A program made the position numbers and the translations under genes. A DNA stretch of 15,868 nucleotides from JAWKHR01 sp041394725 (GTDB lineage: Bacteria; Acidobacteriota; Vicinamibacteria; Vicinamibacterales; SCN-69-37): contig JAWKHR010000083.1 of NCBI GenBank assembly GCA_041394725.1, positions 1 through 15,868 of the forward strand, given 5' to 3'. Below the pieces are notes generated by a model. It worked only from the letters and a program-made list of their open reading frames with translations. It searched no databases and was not told the origin of the DNA. Of the stretch, positions 1 to 5,941 are shown piece after piece (positions within the stretch are counted from its first letter, which is position 1; each line of letters begins with the position of its first letter).

Positions 1-538
1 GGCCGTACTGGTCGAGCGACGGGCGCAGGCGCGCGACGAGGTCGGGCAGTCGCCCGTTCGCGATCGCCCCGCGCACCAGAGCGGGCACGTCGTGCCGCTC
101 GGGCGCGGGCGTCAGCCGGAAACCGAGCGTGCGCGGATCGACGCGGCCGGAATGCAGGTCCTCGAGGAACCGGGTCATCGCGTGCGAGACCGCGGCGTCG
201 AGGGCCTCGGCCTGCGTCGGGTCCGGCGCTGGGGCCGCGGCCAGCGCGTCGGCTCGCGCGCGCAGCCCGGCGACGTCGTAGTCGGCAGGGTCGAGCCCGT
301 CGGTGCCGGCCGACTCCAGGATCACGATGGCCGCGCGCGCGGTCTGAAGGATGCCGGCGTCCTGCCGGCCCGCCGCGTCCTGTGAGGCTGCGGCGTCCTG
401 TGGCGGCGTTGCGTCCTGTGCCGCCCTCGCGTCCATTGCGCCTGCGCGGCCGCACGCGGCCATCGCCGTGGCGGCCAGCAGGACGGCCGGGACCACGCGC
501 GAGATGCGTCGCCGTTCAGGCGCCGGTCGGTTCGTCAC
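1..538 (-). CDS. L,D-transpeptidase (YcbB/LdtD type), N-terminal part, cut by window edge
   Basis: The reading frame runs off the left edge, so only the first 179 residues are seen. The GTG start at 538 is preceded by GGGAG about 7 nt upstream. The N-terminus is a basic stretch (PERRRISR) followed by a hydrophobic run ending in MAAC, a lipobox with Cys29, so a lipoprotein is likely. Residues 37-61 are a low-complexity QDA-repeat linker. Residues about 65-179 resemble the scaffold domain of YcbB-type L,D-transpeptidases: GLDPADY near 81-87, FLEDLHSGRVDPRTLGF near 124-140, and LRPSLDQYG at the window edge. These enzymes form 3-3 crosslinks in peptidoglycan in the periplasm. The catalytic YkuD Cys domain would lie outside the window, so activity cannot be confirmed. 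The start overlaps the end of the upstream PolX-like gene by 23 nt, marking it as the last visible gene of the minus-strand operon. Confidence 0.75.
   Translation of the reverse strand, partial: MTNRPAPERRRISRVVPAVLLAATAMAACGRAGAMDARAAQDATPPQDAAASQDAAGRQDAGILQTARAAIVILESAGTDGLDPADYDVAGLRARADALAAAPAPDPTQAEALDAAVSHAMTRFLEDLHSGRVDPRTLGFRLTPAPERHDVPALVRGAIANGRLPDLVARLRPSLDQYG
357..434. repeat. 18-bp coding minisatellite, about 4.5 units
   Basis: On the plus strand the hexamer GCGTCC recurs at 357, 375, 393, 411 and 429, exactly 18 bp apart. The first four copies extend to at least GCGTCCTG. Read on the minus strand it encodes an imperfect six-residue repeat with a QDA core in the linker between the lipobox and the scaffold domain of the L,D-transpeptidase. 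The conserved 8-10 bp core against diverged remainder suggests old repeat expansion under selection for a flexible linker. Confidence 0.7.
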
Positions 539-1463
539 GCTCCACTCCCGCCGGATTCTGCAGGTGCAGGCACTCCGCTTCCCGGCCCCGGACGACGCGA
601 TGCCCGCGAAGCGGTCCCGAGGTCGCCGTCACGACCGTCCACTGGCCCTCGAGCGCGCCATCGTCGGCGTGGATGACGACCCAGTCGCCGGTGCGCGCCA
701 GGCGGTGCGCCAGCGCGGTGTTCGAGAACAGCGCCGTGTAGTGGCGGCCGCCGCGGGCCGTGTGGAGAATCGGCAGCCACCGCCGGCGGCTCGGGTTGAA
801 CCGGCGCGGGGCGATGGTCGGCAGCCGGCCGGCCGCGGCCTCCTGGCGATACTCGCGATCGACGTCGAGCAGCTCGGTGACGGCCGGCGCCAGGCCGGCG
901 GCGGGCGCACGCACGCGCGACAGCCGCTGCGCGAGCGTCGTGCGGATTGCGTCGAGCCGCTTGCGGCCGAAGCCCTTGAGCGCCACCAGCCGGCCGTCCT
1001 CGGCCGCGGCCTCCAGGTCCTCGAGCGTCTCGAGCCCGAGCGTCTCGTGCAGCCGGACCGCGAGCGTACGGCCGATGCCCGGCACGGACCGGAGCAGGTT
1101 CACGGGATCCGCGTCGCCGCGCAGGCGTTCGAGCATCGGGAGGTAGCCGAGTCGGACGACGTCGCGAATGGCGAGCGCCAGCGTGTGGCCGATGCCCGGC
1201 AGGCGTTCCAGGCCCTCGAGGCCCTCGACGCGCAGCACCTCGCTCGCCGGCACGTCGAGGCTCCGTACCACGCGCGCGGCGCGCTCGTACGCGCGCACCC
1301 GGTACGGGTTGGCGCCCTGCTGGTGGAGCAGCGCGCCGGCCTCCTCGAGACGGCTCGCGACCGACCCGTTGAACCGGACGGTTTCCGCATCCGGTCGCGC
1401 CACGGGCCGCGCGCCCTCGCGCGGCGGTTCCGGCGCGTGGGACCTGTCGGGCCGTGCGGTCAT
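516..1463 (-). CDS. PolX-like helix-hairpin-helix DNA-binding protein lacking the polymerase domain
   Basis: The product has 315 residues. Residues about 28-180 match the N-terminal 8-kDa and thumb-like helix-hairpin-helix part of family X DNA polymerases: NPYRVRAYERAARVV (52-66), then three hairpin motifs, LPGIG (88-92), VPGIG (127-131) and LKGFG (163-167). The nucleotidyltransferase palm with its Asp triad and the PHP exonuclease domain of full PolX (about 570 residues) are absent. Instead residues about 210-302 form a different domain containing RRFNPSRRRWLPILHT and WVVIHADDGALEGQWTVVT. I recall this domain from other HhH proteins but know no function for it. The protein probably binds gapped or structured DNA; a repair role is inference. 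The ATG at 1463 follows the stop of the upstream small gene by 13 nt, with TGAGGA as a weak ribosome binding site, so the genes are probably co-translated. Confidence 0.8.
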   Translation of the reverse strand: MTARPDRSHAPEPPREGARPVARPDAETVRFNGSVASRLEEAGALLHQQGANPYRVRAYERAARVVRSLDVPASEVLRVEGLEGLERLPGIGHTLALAIRDVVRLGYLPMLERLRGDADPVNLLRSVPGIGRTLAVRLHETLGLETLEDLEAAAEDGRLVALKGFGRKRLDAIRTTLAQRLSRVRAPAAGLAPAVTELLDVDREYRQEAAAGRLPTIAPRRFNPSRRRWLPILHTARGGRHYTALFSNTALAHRLARTGDWVVIHADDGALEGQWTVVTATSGPLRGHRVVRGREAECLHLQNPAGVERDEPTGA

Positions 1464-1471
1464 GACGACCG

Positions 1472-1485
1472 CGTCCTCAGGGACG
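1472..1485 (-). other. Stop-codon hairpin, copy 1 (CGTCC-CTGA-GGACG)
   Basis: Read on the minus strand this is a 5-bp stem with a CTGA loop, the loop carrying the TGA stop of the 68-residue gene. The same 14 bases occur at 2312-2325 at the stop of the RaiA-like gene. It lies 8 nt before the ATG of the PolX-like gene, so it could affect termination-reinitiation. Confidence 0.5.
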
Positions 1486-1683
1486 GGCCGGGGTCAGGCG
1501 GACCGCACGGTCGGGTTCCCAGTGCGTGCAGGTCCGGCAGACCTCGGTCGTCTCCAGCGGCGCGGGCGTGGCGTCGCGGACGCAGCTCCACGGCCGTGCG
1601 TGGGCGTCGAGCCAGTCGGGGTGCTTCAGCGTCAGCGTGGGCGCGGCGAACCGGCAGGTGGCGGCGCGGTGGGTGGCGGTCAC
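1477..1683 (-). CDS. Small four-cysteine hypothetical protein (68 aa)
   Basis: The start is GTG, preceded by a perfect AGGAGG with 5-nt spacing. It overlaps the stop of the upstream barrel gene in a GTGA arrangement, which strongly supports translation. The product has 68 residues and Cys10, Cys34, Cys49 and Cys52, the last two as CRTC. Distinct stretches are TLTLKHPDWLDAHARPWSC and TTEVCRTCTHWEP. The spacing could form a small zinc-binding or redox fold, but that is inference. No signal peptide or membrane segment is visible, so it is probably cytoplasmic. I do not recognise a named family. Its position between a periplasmic barrel gene and a DNA-binding protein gives no clear hint of function beyond membership of the stress operon. 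Confidence 0.7.
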   Translation of the reverse strand: MTATHRAATCRFAAPTLTLKHPDWLDAHARPWSCVRDATPAPLETTEVCRTCTHWEPDRAVRLTPARP

Positions 1684-2288
1684 GGGGTCCTCCTGTCAGG
1701 CGTCACGGGGTGGCGTTCGAAGTGGAAGATCACGTGCAGGTTCACCTGCGACGTCACCGACGTGCGCGCGCCACGCCATGCGATGACCGCGGTGGCCTCG
1801 GGCCGCAGCGACAGGCGCCGCGTCGTGAGCACGTTCACGCCGGCTCCGGCGAACACGGCCGGATCGGTGAACCGGCGTCGCGCGGGCCCCATCGCCGCGA
1901 GGCGCCTTGCGTAGAAGTCCGGGATGTCCGCCCGCGCCGTGTCGAACGTCGCGGAGTACAGACCCAGGCCGGCCTTGACGAACGGCGCGGCGCGATGCGG
2001 CAGACGCTCGCCAATCAGCGCGGTGAACGCCGCGGTGAAGGCGGTCGCCCCCGGACCGCGATCGATCCAGCTGGCGGCGCCCTCGAACGTCACCCGCGGC
2101 GCGACCGACCAGCCCACGGCCGCGCCCACGAGCGGCCCGGTCTCGCCGCCGGTCGCCACGCCGGTCACCACCGCGCCCGTCGCGCAGCGGATCGGCGACT
2201 CCGTCGTGAGCGGCACCTGCGCGTTCGCGCGCAGCGGCACCGCGATGAGCAGCCAGCTCGTCCAGCGAATCAGTGCGGCCCGTGTCAT
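1680..2288 (-). CDS. Small outer-membrane beta-barrel protein (paralogue of the 10815-11549 product)
   Basis: The product has 202 residues with a signal peptide: charged start, hydrophobic LLIAVPL, and a likely cut after ANA near residue 23. The remainder alternates polar and nonpolar residues with many Gly and aromatics (GPLVGAAVGWSVAPRVTFEG, FVKAGLGLYSATFD), as in small outer-membrane barrels. Residues 121-130, DIPDFYARRL, followed by RRFTDPA, closely match DLPDFYARRL and RTFGDPA in the protein at 10815-11549, so the two are paralogues. The last strand ends at HVIFHF and is followed by a 12-residue tail, unlike the paralogue, which ends in Phe. Function unknown. It lies 28 nt after the RaiA-like gene and overlaps the 68-residue gene by 4 nt, so it belongs to the same transcript. 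Confidence 0.75.
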   Translation of the reverse strand: MTRAALIRWTSWLLIAVPLRANAQVPLTTESPIRCATGAVVTGVATGGETGPLVGAAVGWSVAPRVTFEGAASWIDRGPGATAFTAAFTALIGERLPHRAAPFVKAGLGLYSATFDTARADIPDFYARRLAAMGPARRRFTDPAVFAGAGVNVLTTRRLSLRPEATAVIAWRGARTSVTSQVNLHVIFHFERHPVTPDRRTP

Positions 2289-2311
2289 GGCCCACCGTCC
2301 TTTCCGGTTGC

Positions 2312-2325
2312 CGTCCTCAGGGACG
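2312..2325 (-). other. Stop-codon hairpin, copy 2 (CGTCC-CTGA-GGACG)
   Basis: This is an identical 14-base copy of the element at 1472-1485. Again the TGA stop of the upstream gene (RaiA-like) sits in the four-base loop, and the next gene starts shortly after, here 23 nt beyond the stem. Confidence 0.5.
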
Positions 2326-2724
2326 CCCGGTGCGCGCCTTCACGGCTCCGCGCTGGCGCCGGGCGAAGTCCTGCAGCTGCCGTCGCGCGATGTCGAACGT
2401 CTCCCGGATGGCCACCCGCGCGAACCGGTGGTCCGCCTCGGTTTCCAGCTGCCGCGTCAACCGTCCGGTGCCGTTGCGACGCGCCTCGGGCCGGTGGCTC
2501 GCGTCGTGGGAGACGACGATGTGCCCGCCGGGGACGCCGAGGTCCAGGCGCACACGATAGCGATTGCCCGAGTTGTGGCGCCGTTCGGCCAGCGAAAGCT
2601 GCACGCGGCACCCGATGATCGGCTGGTAGAAGGTCTCCAGCTTCGCGAGTCGCCGCTCGATGTCCGCGGTCAGGCCGTCCGACCGCCGCACGCCTCGAAA
2701 CGTCACTTCCGGTGGCTGCTGCAT
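2317..2724 (-). CDS. HPF/RaiA-family ribosome hibernation factor
   Basis: The product has 135 residues, the length of short HPF/RaiA proteins without the long-HPF dimerisation tail. The start chosen is the ATG at 2724, because GGAGG lies 5 nt upstream; an in-frame codon at 2757 has no such site. The N-terminal beta strand VTFRGVRRSDGL, the helix DIERRLAKLETFY, the strand CRVQLSLAERRH and the RYRVRLDLGVPGGHIVV segment match the beta-alpha-beta fold of the S30AE domain. Such proteins bind the 30S subunit near the decoding centre and silence ribosomes in stationary phase or stress. The C-terminus (residues 98-135) is a basic helix rich in Arg and Gln. The gene lies 44 nt after the BCAM0308-type gene and probably shares its promoter. 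Confidence 0.85.
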   Translation of the reverse strand: MQQPPEVTFRGVRRSDGLTADIERRLAKLETFYQPIIGCRVQLSLAERRHNSGNRYRVRLDLGVPGGHIVVSHDASHRPEARRNGTGRLTRQLETEADHRFARVAIRETFDIARRQLQDFARRQRGAVKARTGRP

Positions 2725-2768
2725 GATGTCCTCCCGGGATTCGCGCCGGCCGTCCACCGCCGTCGGGC

Positions 2769-3281
2769 TCAGTCACGCCGCCAGGTGGCTCGTGCCAGCT
2801 GGTTCGCGTGCGAGAAGCCGTAGTCGACGGTCCCGCCGAAGGCGCGTTGCACCGCGTGGCCCAGCCGCTCGACGAGGTGCACCGTCGTCGTGGTGACCTC
2901 CAGCACGCCGGGCTCGGGTTCCGACCAGCTCATCAGCCGCGCCATCGGGTTGTCGGCCGACGCGCGTTCCGCCTCGTTGTGAATCAGCCGTTCGACCTCG
3001 TCCCGATGTCCCGCCAGCCACGCGCCTCCGAGACGCAGGTGACCGTTGGGCAGGCCCGAGGCGATCTGCCGGCAGGCCGGGCAGACCACCCGTCGCGCCG
3101 AGGGGGCCAGGACGGTGGCCCGGTCGTCCGAGGCCGGGATCCAGCGCCGGCGGAGGCGGAGGGCCCCGCATCGTTCGCAGACCGCGGGCTCGGCGCCCGC
3201 TCGGCCGGGTCGATGCGCGCCGCCGTCGTAGTCCACCCGCTTGGTGAAGCCGACGTTCGTGTAGTGCTTCTGACCACGCAT
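2769..3281 (-). CDS. BCAM0308 family zinc-ribbon protein
   Basis: The product has 170 residues. It begins MRGQKHYTNVGFTKRVDYDGG and has two CxxC pairs, Cys35/Cys38 (CERC) and Cys67/Cys70 (CPAC), that can hold one zinc. A conserved TTTTVHLVERLGHA segment lies near 130-143 and WRRD ends the protein. This pattern is what I know as the BCAM0308 family, named after a gene in the low-oxygen-activated locus of Burkholderia cenocepacia. The zinc pairs resemble those of the archaeal NMD3 ribosome-export family, so a ribosome or RNA link is possible, especially next to a hibernation factor, but no function is established that I know of. GGAGA lies 6 nt before the ATG. It is the first gene of a minus-strand operon running to the left window edge and has a sigma-54-like promoter at 3305-3320. 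Confidence 0.85.
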   Translation of the reverse strand: MRGQKHYTNVGFTKRVDYDGGAHRPGRAGAEPAVCERCGALRLRRRWIPASDDRATVLAPSARRVVCPACRQIASGLPNGHLRLGGAWLAGHRDEVERLIHNEAERASADNPMARLMSWSEPEPGVLEVTTTTVHLVERLGHAVQRAFGGTVDYGFSHANQLARATWRRD

Positions 3282-3304
3282 GACGAATCTCCACTGGATC
3301 CGTG

Positions 3305-3320
3305 TGCAACGAACTTGCCG
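3305..3320 (-). promoter_or_regulatory. Sigma-54-like -24/-12 promoter for the BCAM0308-type operon
   Basis: The minus strand reads CGGCAAGTTCGTTGCA against the consensus TGGCACG-N4-TTGCW. GG and GC are separated by exactly 10 bases and there are two mismatches. The predicted transcript start, about 12 nt beyond the GC, falls near 3294, giving a 13-nt leader that just holds the GGAGA ribosome binding site. Confidence 0.6.
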
Positions 3321-3378
3321 TTCGCCCGGGGCGCCCGCCCGATGGAATCCGGTGGCCGGGGGGCGGGAGGCCTGGAAA

Positions 3379-3398
3379 ACTGCCGGGATTTCGGCAGT
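3379..3398. promoter_or_regulatory. Perfect 7-bp inverted repeat, candidate enhancer-binding site
   Basis: ACTGCCG and CGGCAGT are perfect inverted copies separated by GGATTT. The element lies in the middle of the 258-bp divergent intergenic region, about 60-75 bp upstream of both sigma-54-like promoters (3305-3320 minus, 3471-3486 plus). This is the usual placement of a bacterial enhancer-binding protein site. On the minus strand it is followed by a short T run and could also be read as a weak terminator, but no gene upstream on that strand needs one. Confidence 0.45.
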
Positions 3399-3470
3399 CG
3401 CGGGGAATCATTCGCGCCGGGTCCGCGCGGCCGGGGCGGCCGGCCCGCCCGCGGTCCGGACGGGCGCCGC

Positions 3471-3486
3471 TGGTACGGGGGCTGCA
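3471..3486 (+). promoter_or_regulatory. Sigma-54-like -24/-12 promoter for the nitroreductase
   Basis: TGGTACGGGGGCTGCA matches TGGCACG-N4-TTGCW except at two positions, with GG and GC 10 bases apart. The predicted transcript start is near 3497, leaving a leader of about 43 nt before the ATG at 3540 that carries an AAGGA ribosome binding site. Confidence 0.65.
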
Positions 3487-3539
3487 CCCGCTCACAGAGG
3501 GACGGGTGAGACCGGCGACGCAAGGGAAGGACGGGCGCC

Positions 3540-4172
3540 ATGACGATGACCGAGCCGAGACGCACTTCGATGACCGCGACCGAGGCGATCGCCACGCGAC
3601 GCTCGATCCGGTCCTTCACCCCCGACCCCGTGGACGAGGCTCAGGTGCGCGCGTTGCTGGAGGCGGCCGTGCAGGCGCCGACGGCGATGCACGTGGAGCC
3701 CTGGGTCTTCCTCGTCATCCAGGATCGCGCCGCGCTCAAGCGGTACTCCGACGTGGCCAAGACCACCATGGTGCGCGAGGCGGACCTCTACCGCGACCTG
3801 CACGACCCCTCGGTGACGCCGAAGAACGGCGGGTTCCTCAAGGCGCTGGCGCGGCCGGACTTCAACGTCTTCTACAACGCCGGCACGGTGATCCTGATTG
3901 CCTGCCGTCAGACCAGCCCGTTCGTGGTCGGCGACTGCTGGCTGGCGGCGGAGAACCTGATGCTGGAGGCACACGCTCTCGGCCTCGGCACCTGCTGCAT
4001 CGGCTCGGCGCTGCCGGCCTTCCAGGACCGGGCCGTGCGATCCGAGCTGGGCCTGCCGGAGGACCTGACCGTAATGGCCGCGATCGTCGTCGGCGTCCCG
4101 GCCGAGCGGCCCGCGCCGCGCGGGCGCAAGCCGCCGTTCATCCTGACGTGGAAGAAGCTGGCGGCGCCGTGA
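3540..4172 (+). CDS. Nitroreductase-family FMN oxidoreductase
   Basis: The product has 210 residues, typical for the family. The FMN phosphate-binding motif ATRRSIRSF is at about residues 18-26, followed by QAPTAMHVEPWVFLVI, the usual loop contacting the flavin (APTAMHxEPW). The C-terminal half has the Gly-rich HALGLGTCCIGSAL segment, the Ala/Ile-rich strand AAIVVGVP and a basic tail. Members are cytoplasmic dimers that transfer two electrons from NAD(P)H to nitro compounds, quinones or other acceptors; the substrate here cannot be told. ATG at 3540 is chosen for the AAGGA site 8 nt upstream; ATGs at 3546 and 3570 are alternatives. The last 35 bp overlap the 3' end of the convergent hydrolase. 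A sigma-54-like promoter is present at 3471-3486. Nitroreductases are regular members of low-oxygen stress loci. Confidence 0.9.
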   Translation: MTMTEPRRTSMTATEAIATRRSIRSFTPDPVDEAQVRALLEAAVQAPTAMHVEPWVFLVIQDRAALKRYSDVAKTTMVREADLYRDLHDPSVTPKNGGFLKALARPDFNVFYNAGTVILIACRQTSPFVVGDCWLAAENLMLEAHALGLGTCCIGSALPAFQDRAVRSELGLPEDLTVMAAIVVGVPAERPAPRGRKPPFILTWKKLAAP

Positions 4173-5007
4173 GCGGCGCCGCCGGACCCGACGGGACGGC
4201 CGCCGGGGACGGCACCGCGCGCGGTGCGTCCGCCCAGTCGGAGAGGATCGTCGCCAGGTTGAGGTCCGGCGCGATGAGGCAGATGTGGCCGTGACCCGCC
4301 AGCACGCGCATGCTCGCGTGCGGGACGCGCGCGCTCATCTCGAGCGCCTGCGCCACGGCGGGCACCAGGTGATCCTGATCGGACGCGAGGAACAGCGTCG
4401 GGACCCGGATGTCGGCCAGGCGATCGCGCACGTCGTACTGCGTGAGGATGCGCAGGCGCCCGACGTAGCCGCGGCGCGTGGCCCGCGCGATCAGCCGCCG
4501 GAACTCCCGGATGTCGTCGGCGTGCGTGTGGCGCGAGTGCAGCCGCGCGCCGGTCACCCGGCGGACGAGTCGCATCGCGCCCCATGGCATCGCGTGCAGG
4601 CCGGCGATGGCCAGATGCAGGCGGAACTGCGGCTCGAAGCAGGGGAACGAGTTGAGGATCACGAGCCGCCGCACGCGCTCCGGATGGGCCAGCGCGTAGC
4701 TGAGCGCGAGCGCGCCGCCGAACGACTCGCCGACGACGATCGCGCCCTCGTCCCCGCGCGTGGCCGTCGCCCCTGCGGCGCCCCCGGGCGCCGACACCGC
4801 GCGCACGACCTCGTCGAGATCGCCGACGAGCACGTCCATGCTCGGCGCCTCGTCGCGCAGCGCCCAGGTGGCCACCCGGTAGCCGGCCGCGCTCAGGTGC
4901 GGCACCTGCCGGTAGAAGAGCGCGCCGGTGCCGTCCATGCCGGGGACCAGCACCAGCGGCGCGCCGGTTCCCGCGATCGACAGGCGGGCGTCGTAGCCGT
5001 CCATCAT
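4138..5007 (-). CDS. Alpha/beta-fold hydrolase
   Basis: The product has 289 residues from the ATG at 5007. A TTG (5010) and a second ATG (5004) are immediate neighbours, so the exact start is open. The fold is clear: strand PLVLVPGMDGTG with the oxyanion region, nucleophile elbow GESFGG with Ser95, Asp in LASDQDHLVP (about 210-212) and His in AGHGHICL (239 or 241), a full catalytic triad. The cap region around 124-190 is helical and Arg-rich. The C-terminal 30 residues are low-complexity Ala/Pro, and their coding DNA overlaps the end of the nitroreductase gene by 35 bp on the other strand. No signal peptide is seen, so it is probably cytoplasmic. Substrate unknown. It starts 44 bp from the divergent acyltransferase gene. 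Confidence 0.85.
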   Translation of the reverse strand: MMDGYDARLSIAGTGAPLVLVPGMDGTGALFYRQVPHLSAAGYRVATWALRDEAPSMDVLVGDLDEVVRAVSAPGGAAGATATRGDEGAIVVGESFGGALALSYALAHPERVRRLVILNSFPCFEPQFRLHLAIAGLHAMPWGAMRLVRRVTGARLHSRHTHADDIREFRRLIARATRRGYVGRLRILTQYDVRDRLADIRVPTLFLASDQDHLVPAVAQALEMSARVPHASMRVLAGHGHICLIAPDLNLATILSDWADAPRAVPSPAAVPSGPAAPLTAPPASSTSG

Positions 5008-5051
5008 CAACCCCCCGTGCCTCCGCCAATGCTATCGTGGCGGCGGTCGCC

Positions 5052-5783
5052 ATGACCGACCGTCCTGCCGCCCCGCGTCGGCCGTCCCGGGGAGCCTGGC
5101 TCCGACTGACGTGGGCCGTGGCCAGTTTCCTCGTCGTGGAAATCGCGATCGCCGGGCTGGCGGCCCTGCCGGTCGTCGCCGCGTGGGCCTGGGCATGGCC
5201 GCGGGTATCCGCCGGCGCCTGGCGCGTGGCGATCGTGAGCCTCGCGCTGGTTCCATCCTACGTCGCGTTCGCGCTGCTCCTGATGCCGCTGTCGGCGATC
5301 GTCACGGGTCTCGTCGGCTGGCGCGCGCCGGCCGACGCGGTCATGCCGATCGCCGCGTGCGATCGCTCGTTGCTCCGCTGGGCGCGCCAGGGCGCGGCGT
5401 ACCACGTCGTGCGCGTCCTGGCCGGGTCGCTCTTCTGCGGGTCGCCGCTCTGGACGTTCTACCTGCGCCTGAACGGCGCGCGGCTCGGCCGGCGCGTCTA
5501 CGTCAACTCGCTCTTCGTCAGCGACCACAACCTGCTCGAGTTCGGCGACGACGTGGTCATCGGATCGGACGTGCACCTGTCGGGGCATACGGTGGAGGCG
5601 GGAGTGGTCCGGACCGGGCGGGTCCGGCTGGGGCGCGGCGTGACGGTGGGCCTCGGGGCCGTGGTGGACATCGACGTCGAGGTGGCCGACGGCGCGCAGA
5701 TCGGCGCGATGAGCCTCGTGCCGAAGCACAGCCGGCTGGAGCCGGGAGTCTACGTCGGCGCGCCCGTGCACCGCCTCCGGTAG
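5052..5783 (+). CDS. Membrane-anchored left-handed beta-helix (hexapeptide) acyltransferase-like protein
   Basis: The product has 243 residues. Two hydrophobic spans, about 20-48 and 58-88, anchor it in the inner membrane. Residues about 140-240 are hexapeptide-repeat sequence, with repeated V/I-G steps: GARLGRRVYV, FGDDVVIGSDVHLSGH, GRVRLGRGVTVGLGAVV, DGAQIGAMSLVPKHSRLEPG and YVGAPVHRL. The closing GAPVHRLR is the usual end of such coils. The arrangement of membrane spans before the helix recalls the C-terminal membrane region of the Pls/PosA-type polylysine synthetases, where similar domains occur; that comparison is from memory. His180 in LSGHT could act in acyl transfer. The ATG at 5052 was chosen; an in-frame GTG at 5037 would add five residues. 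Neither has a good ribosome binding site. Confidence 0.75.
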   Translation: MTDRPAAPRRPSRGAWLRLTWAVASFLVVEIAIAGLAALPVVAAWAWAWPRVSAGAWRVAIVSLALVPSYVAFALLLMPLSAIVTGLVGWRAPADAVMPIAACDRSLLRWARQGAAYHVVRVLAGSLFCGSPLWTFYLRLNGARLGRRVYVNSLFVSDHNLLEFGDDVVIGSDVHLSGHTVEAGVVRTGRVRLGRGVTVGLGAVVDIDVEVADGAQIGAMSLVPKHSRLEPGVYVGAPVHRLR

Positions 5784-5789
5784 GACGGT

Positions 5790-5828
5790 CCCCGGCGCGG
5801 CGGCGAGCCGCGGCAACGACGGCCGGGG
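5790..5828 (+). terminator. GC-rich nested stem after the acyltransferase gene
   Basis: CCCCGGC (5790-5796) pairs with GCCGGGG (5822-5828), and an inner stem GCGGC/GCCGC (5797-5801 with 5807-5811) lies inside. It begins 7 nt after the stop codon. No T run follows, so it is at best a Rho-aided or structural end. The rest of 5784-5941 is GC-rich, contains another small repeat (GGGGA-AGA-TCCCC near 5825-5837) and the candidate promoter below. Confidence 0.35.
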
Positions 5829-5910
5829 AAGATCCCCCACCGGGCGCCCCGCCGCGGGCGGCGTCGCGCCCCGGCCTGGCCCGCGGCGCCCGTCGGGAGA
5901 CGCGGCGGTC

Positions 5911-5926
5911 CGGCCCGCCTCTTGCA
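5911..5926 (+). promoter_or_regulatory. Sigma-54-like -24/-12 element before the ABC1 gene
   Basis: CGGCCCGCCTCTTGCA has GG and GC 10 bases apart, an exact -12 half (TTGCA) and two mismatches in the -24 half. The predicted transcript start near 5937 would be only 5 nt from the ATG at 5942, so either the message is practically leaderless or this match is accidental. Confidence 0.4.
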
Positions 5927-5941
5927 CCCTGGCGGGACGTG

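Noticed and set aside
351..2618. 755-codon plus-strand open frame
   Set aside because: It lies opposite four well-supported minus-strand genes, is rich in Arg/Ala/Gly/Pro with no recognisable domain, and has no ribosome binding site. It is typical of antisense frames in very GC-rich DNA.
3282..3539. FNR/Anr-type oxygen-regulator box (TTGAT-N4-ATCAA)
   Set aside because: It was expected if the island is oxygen-regulated like the Burkholderia locus, but no such box was found in this or the other intergenic gaps.
5111..5941. N-terminal extension of the ABC1 frame back to 5111
   Set aside because: The frame is open but overlaps the acyltransferase gene on the same strand, and its translation is Arg-rich noise. 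The family N-terminus fits the ATG at 5942.
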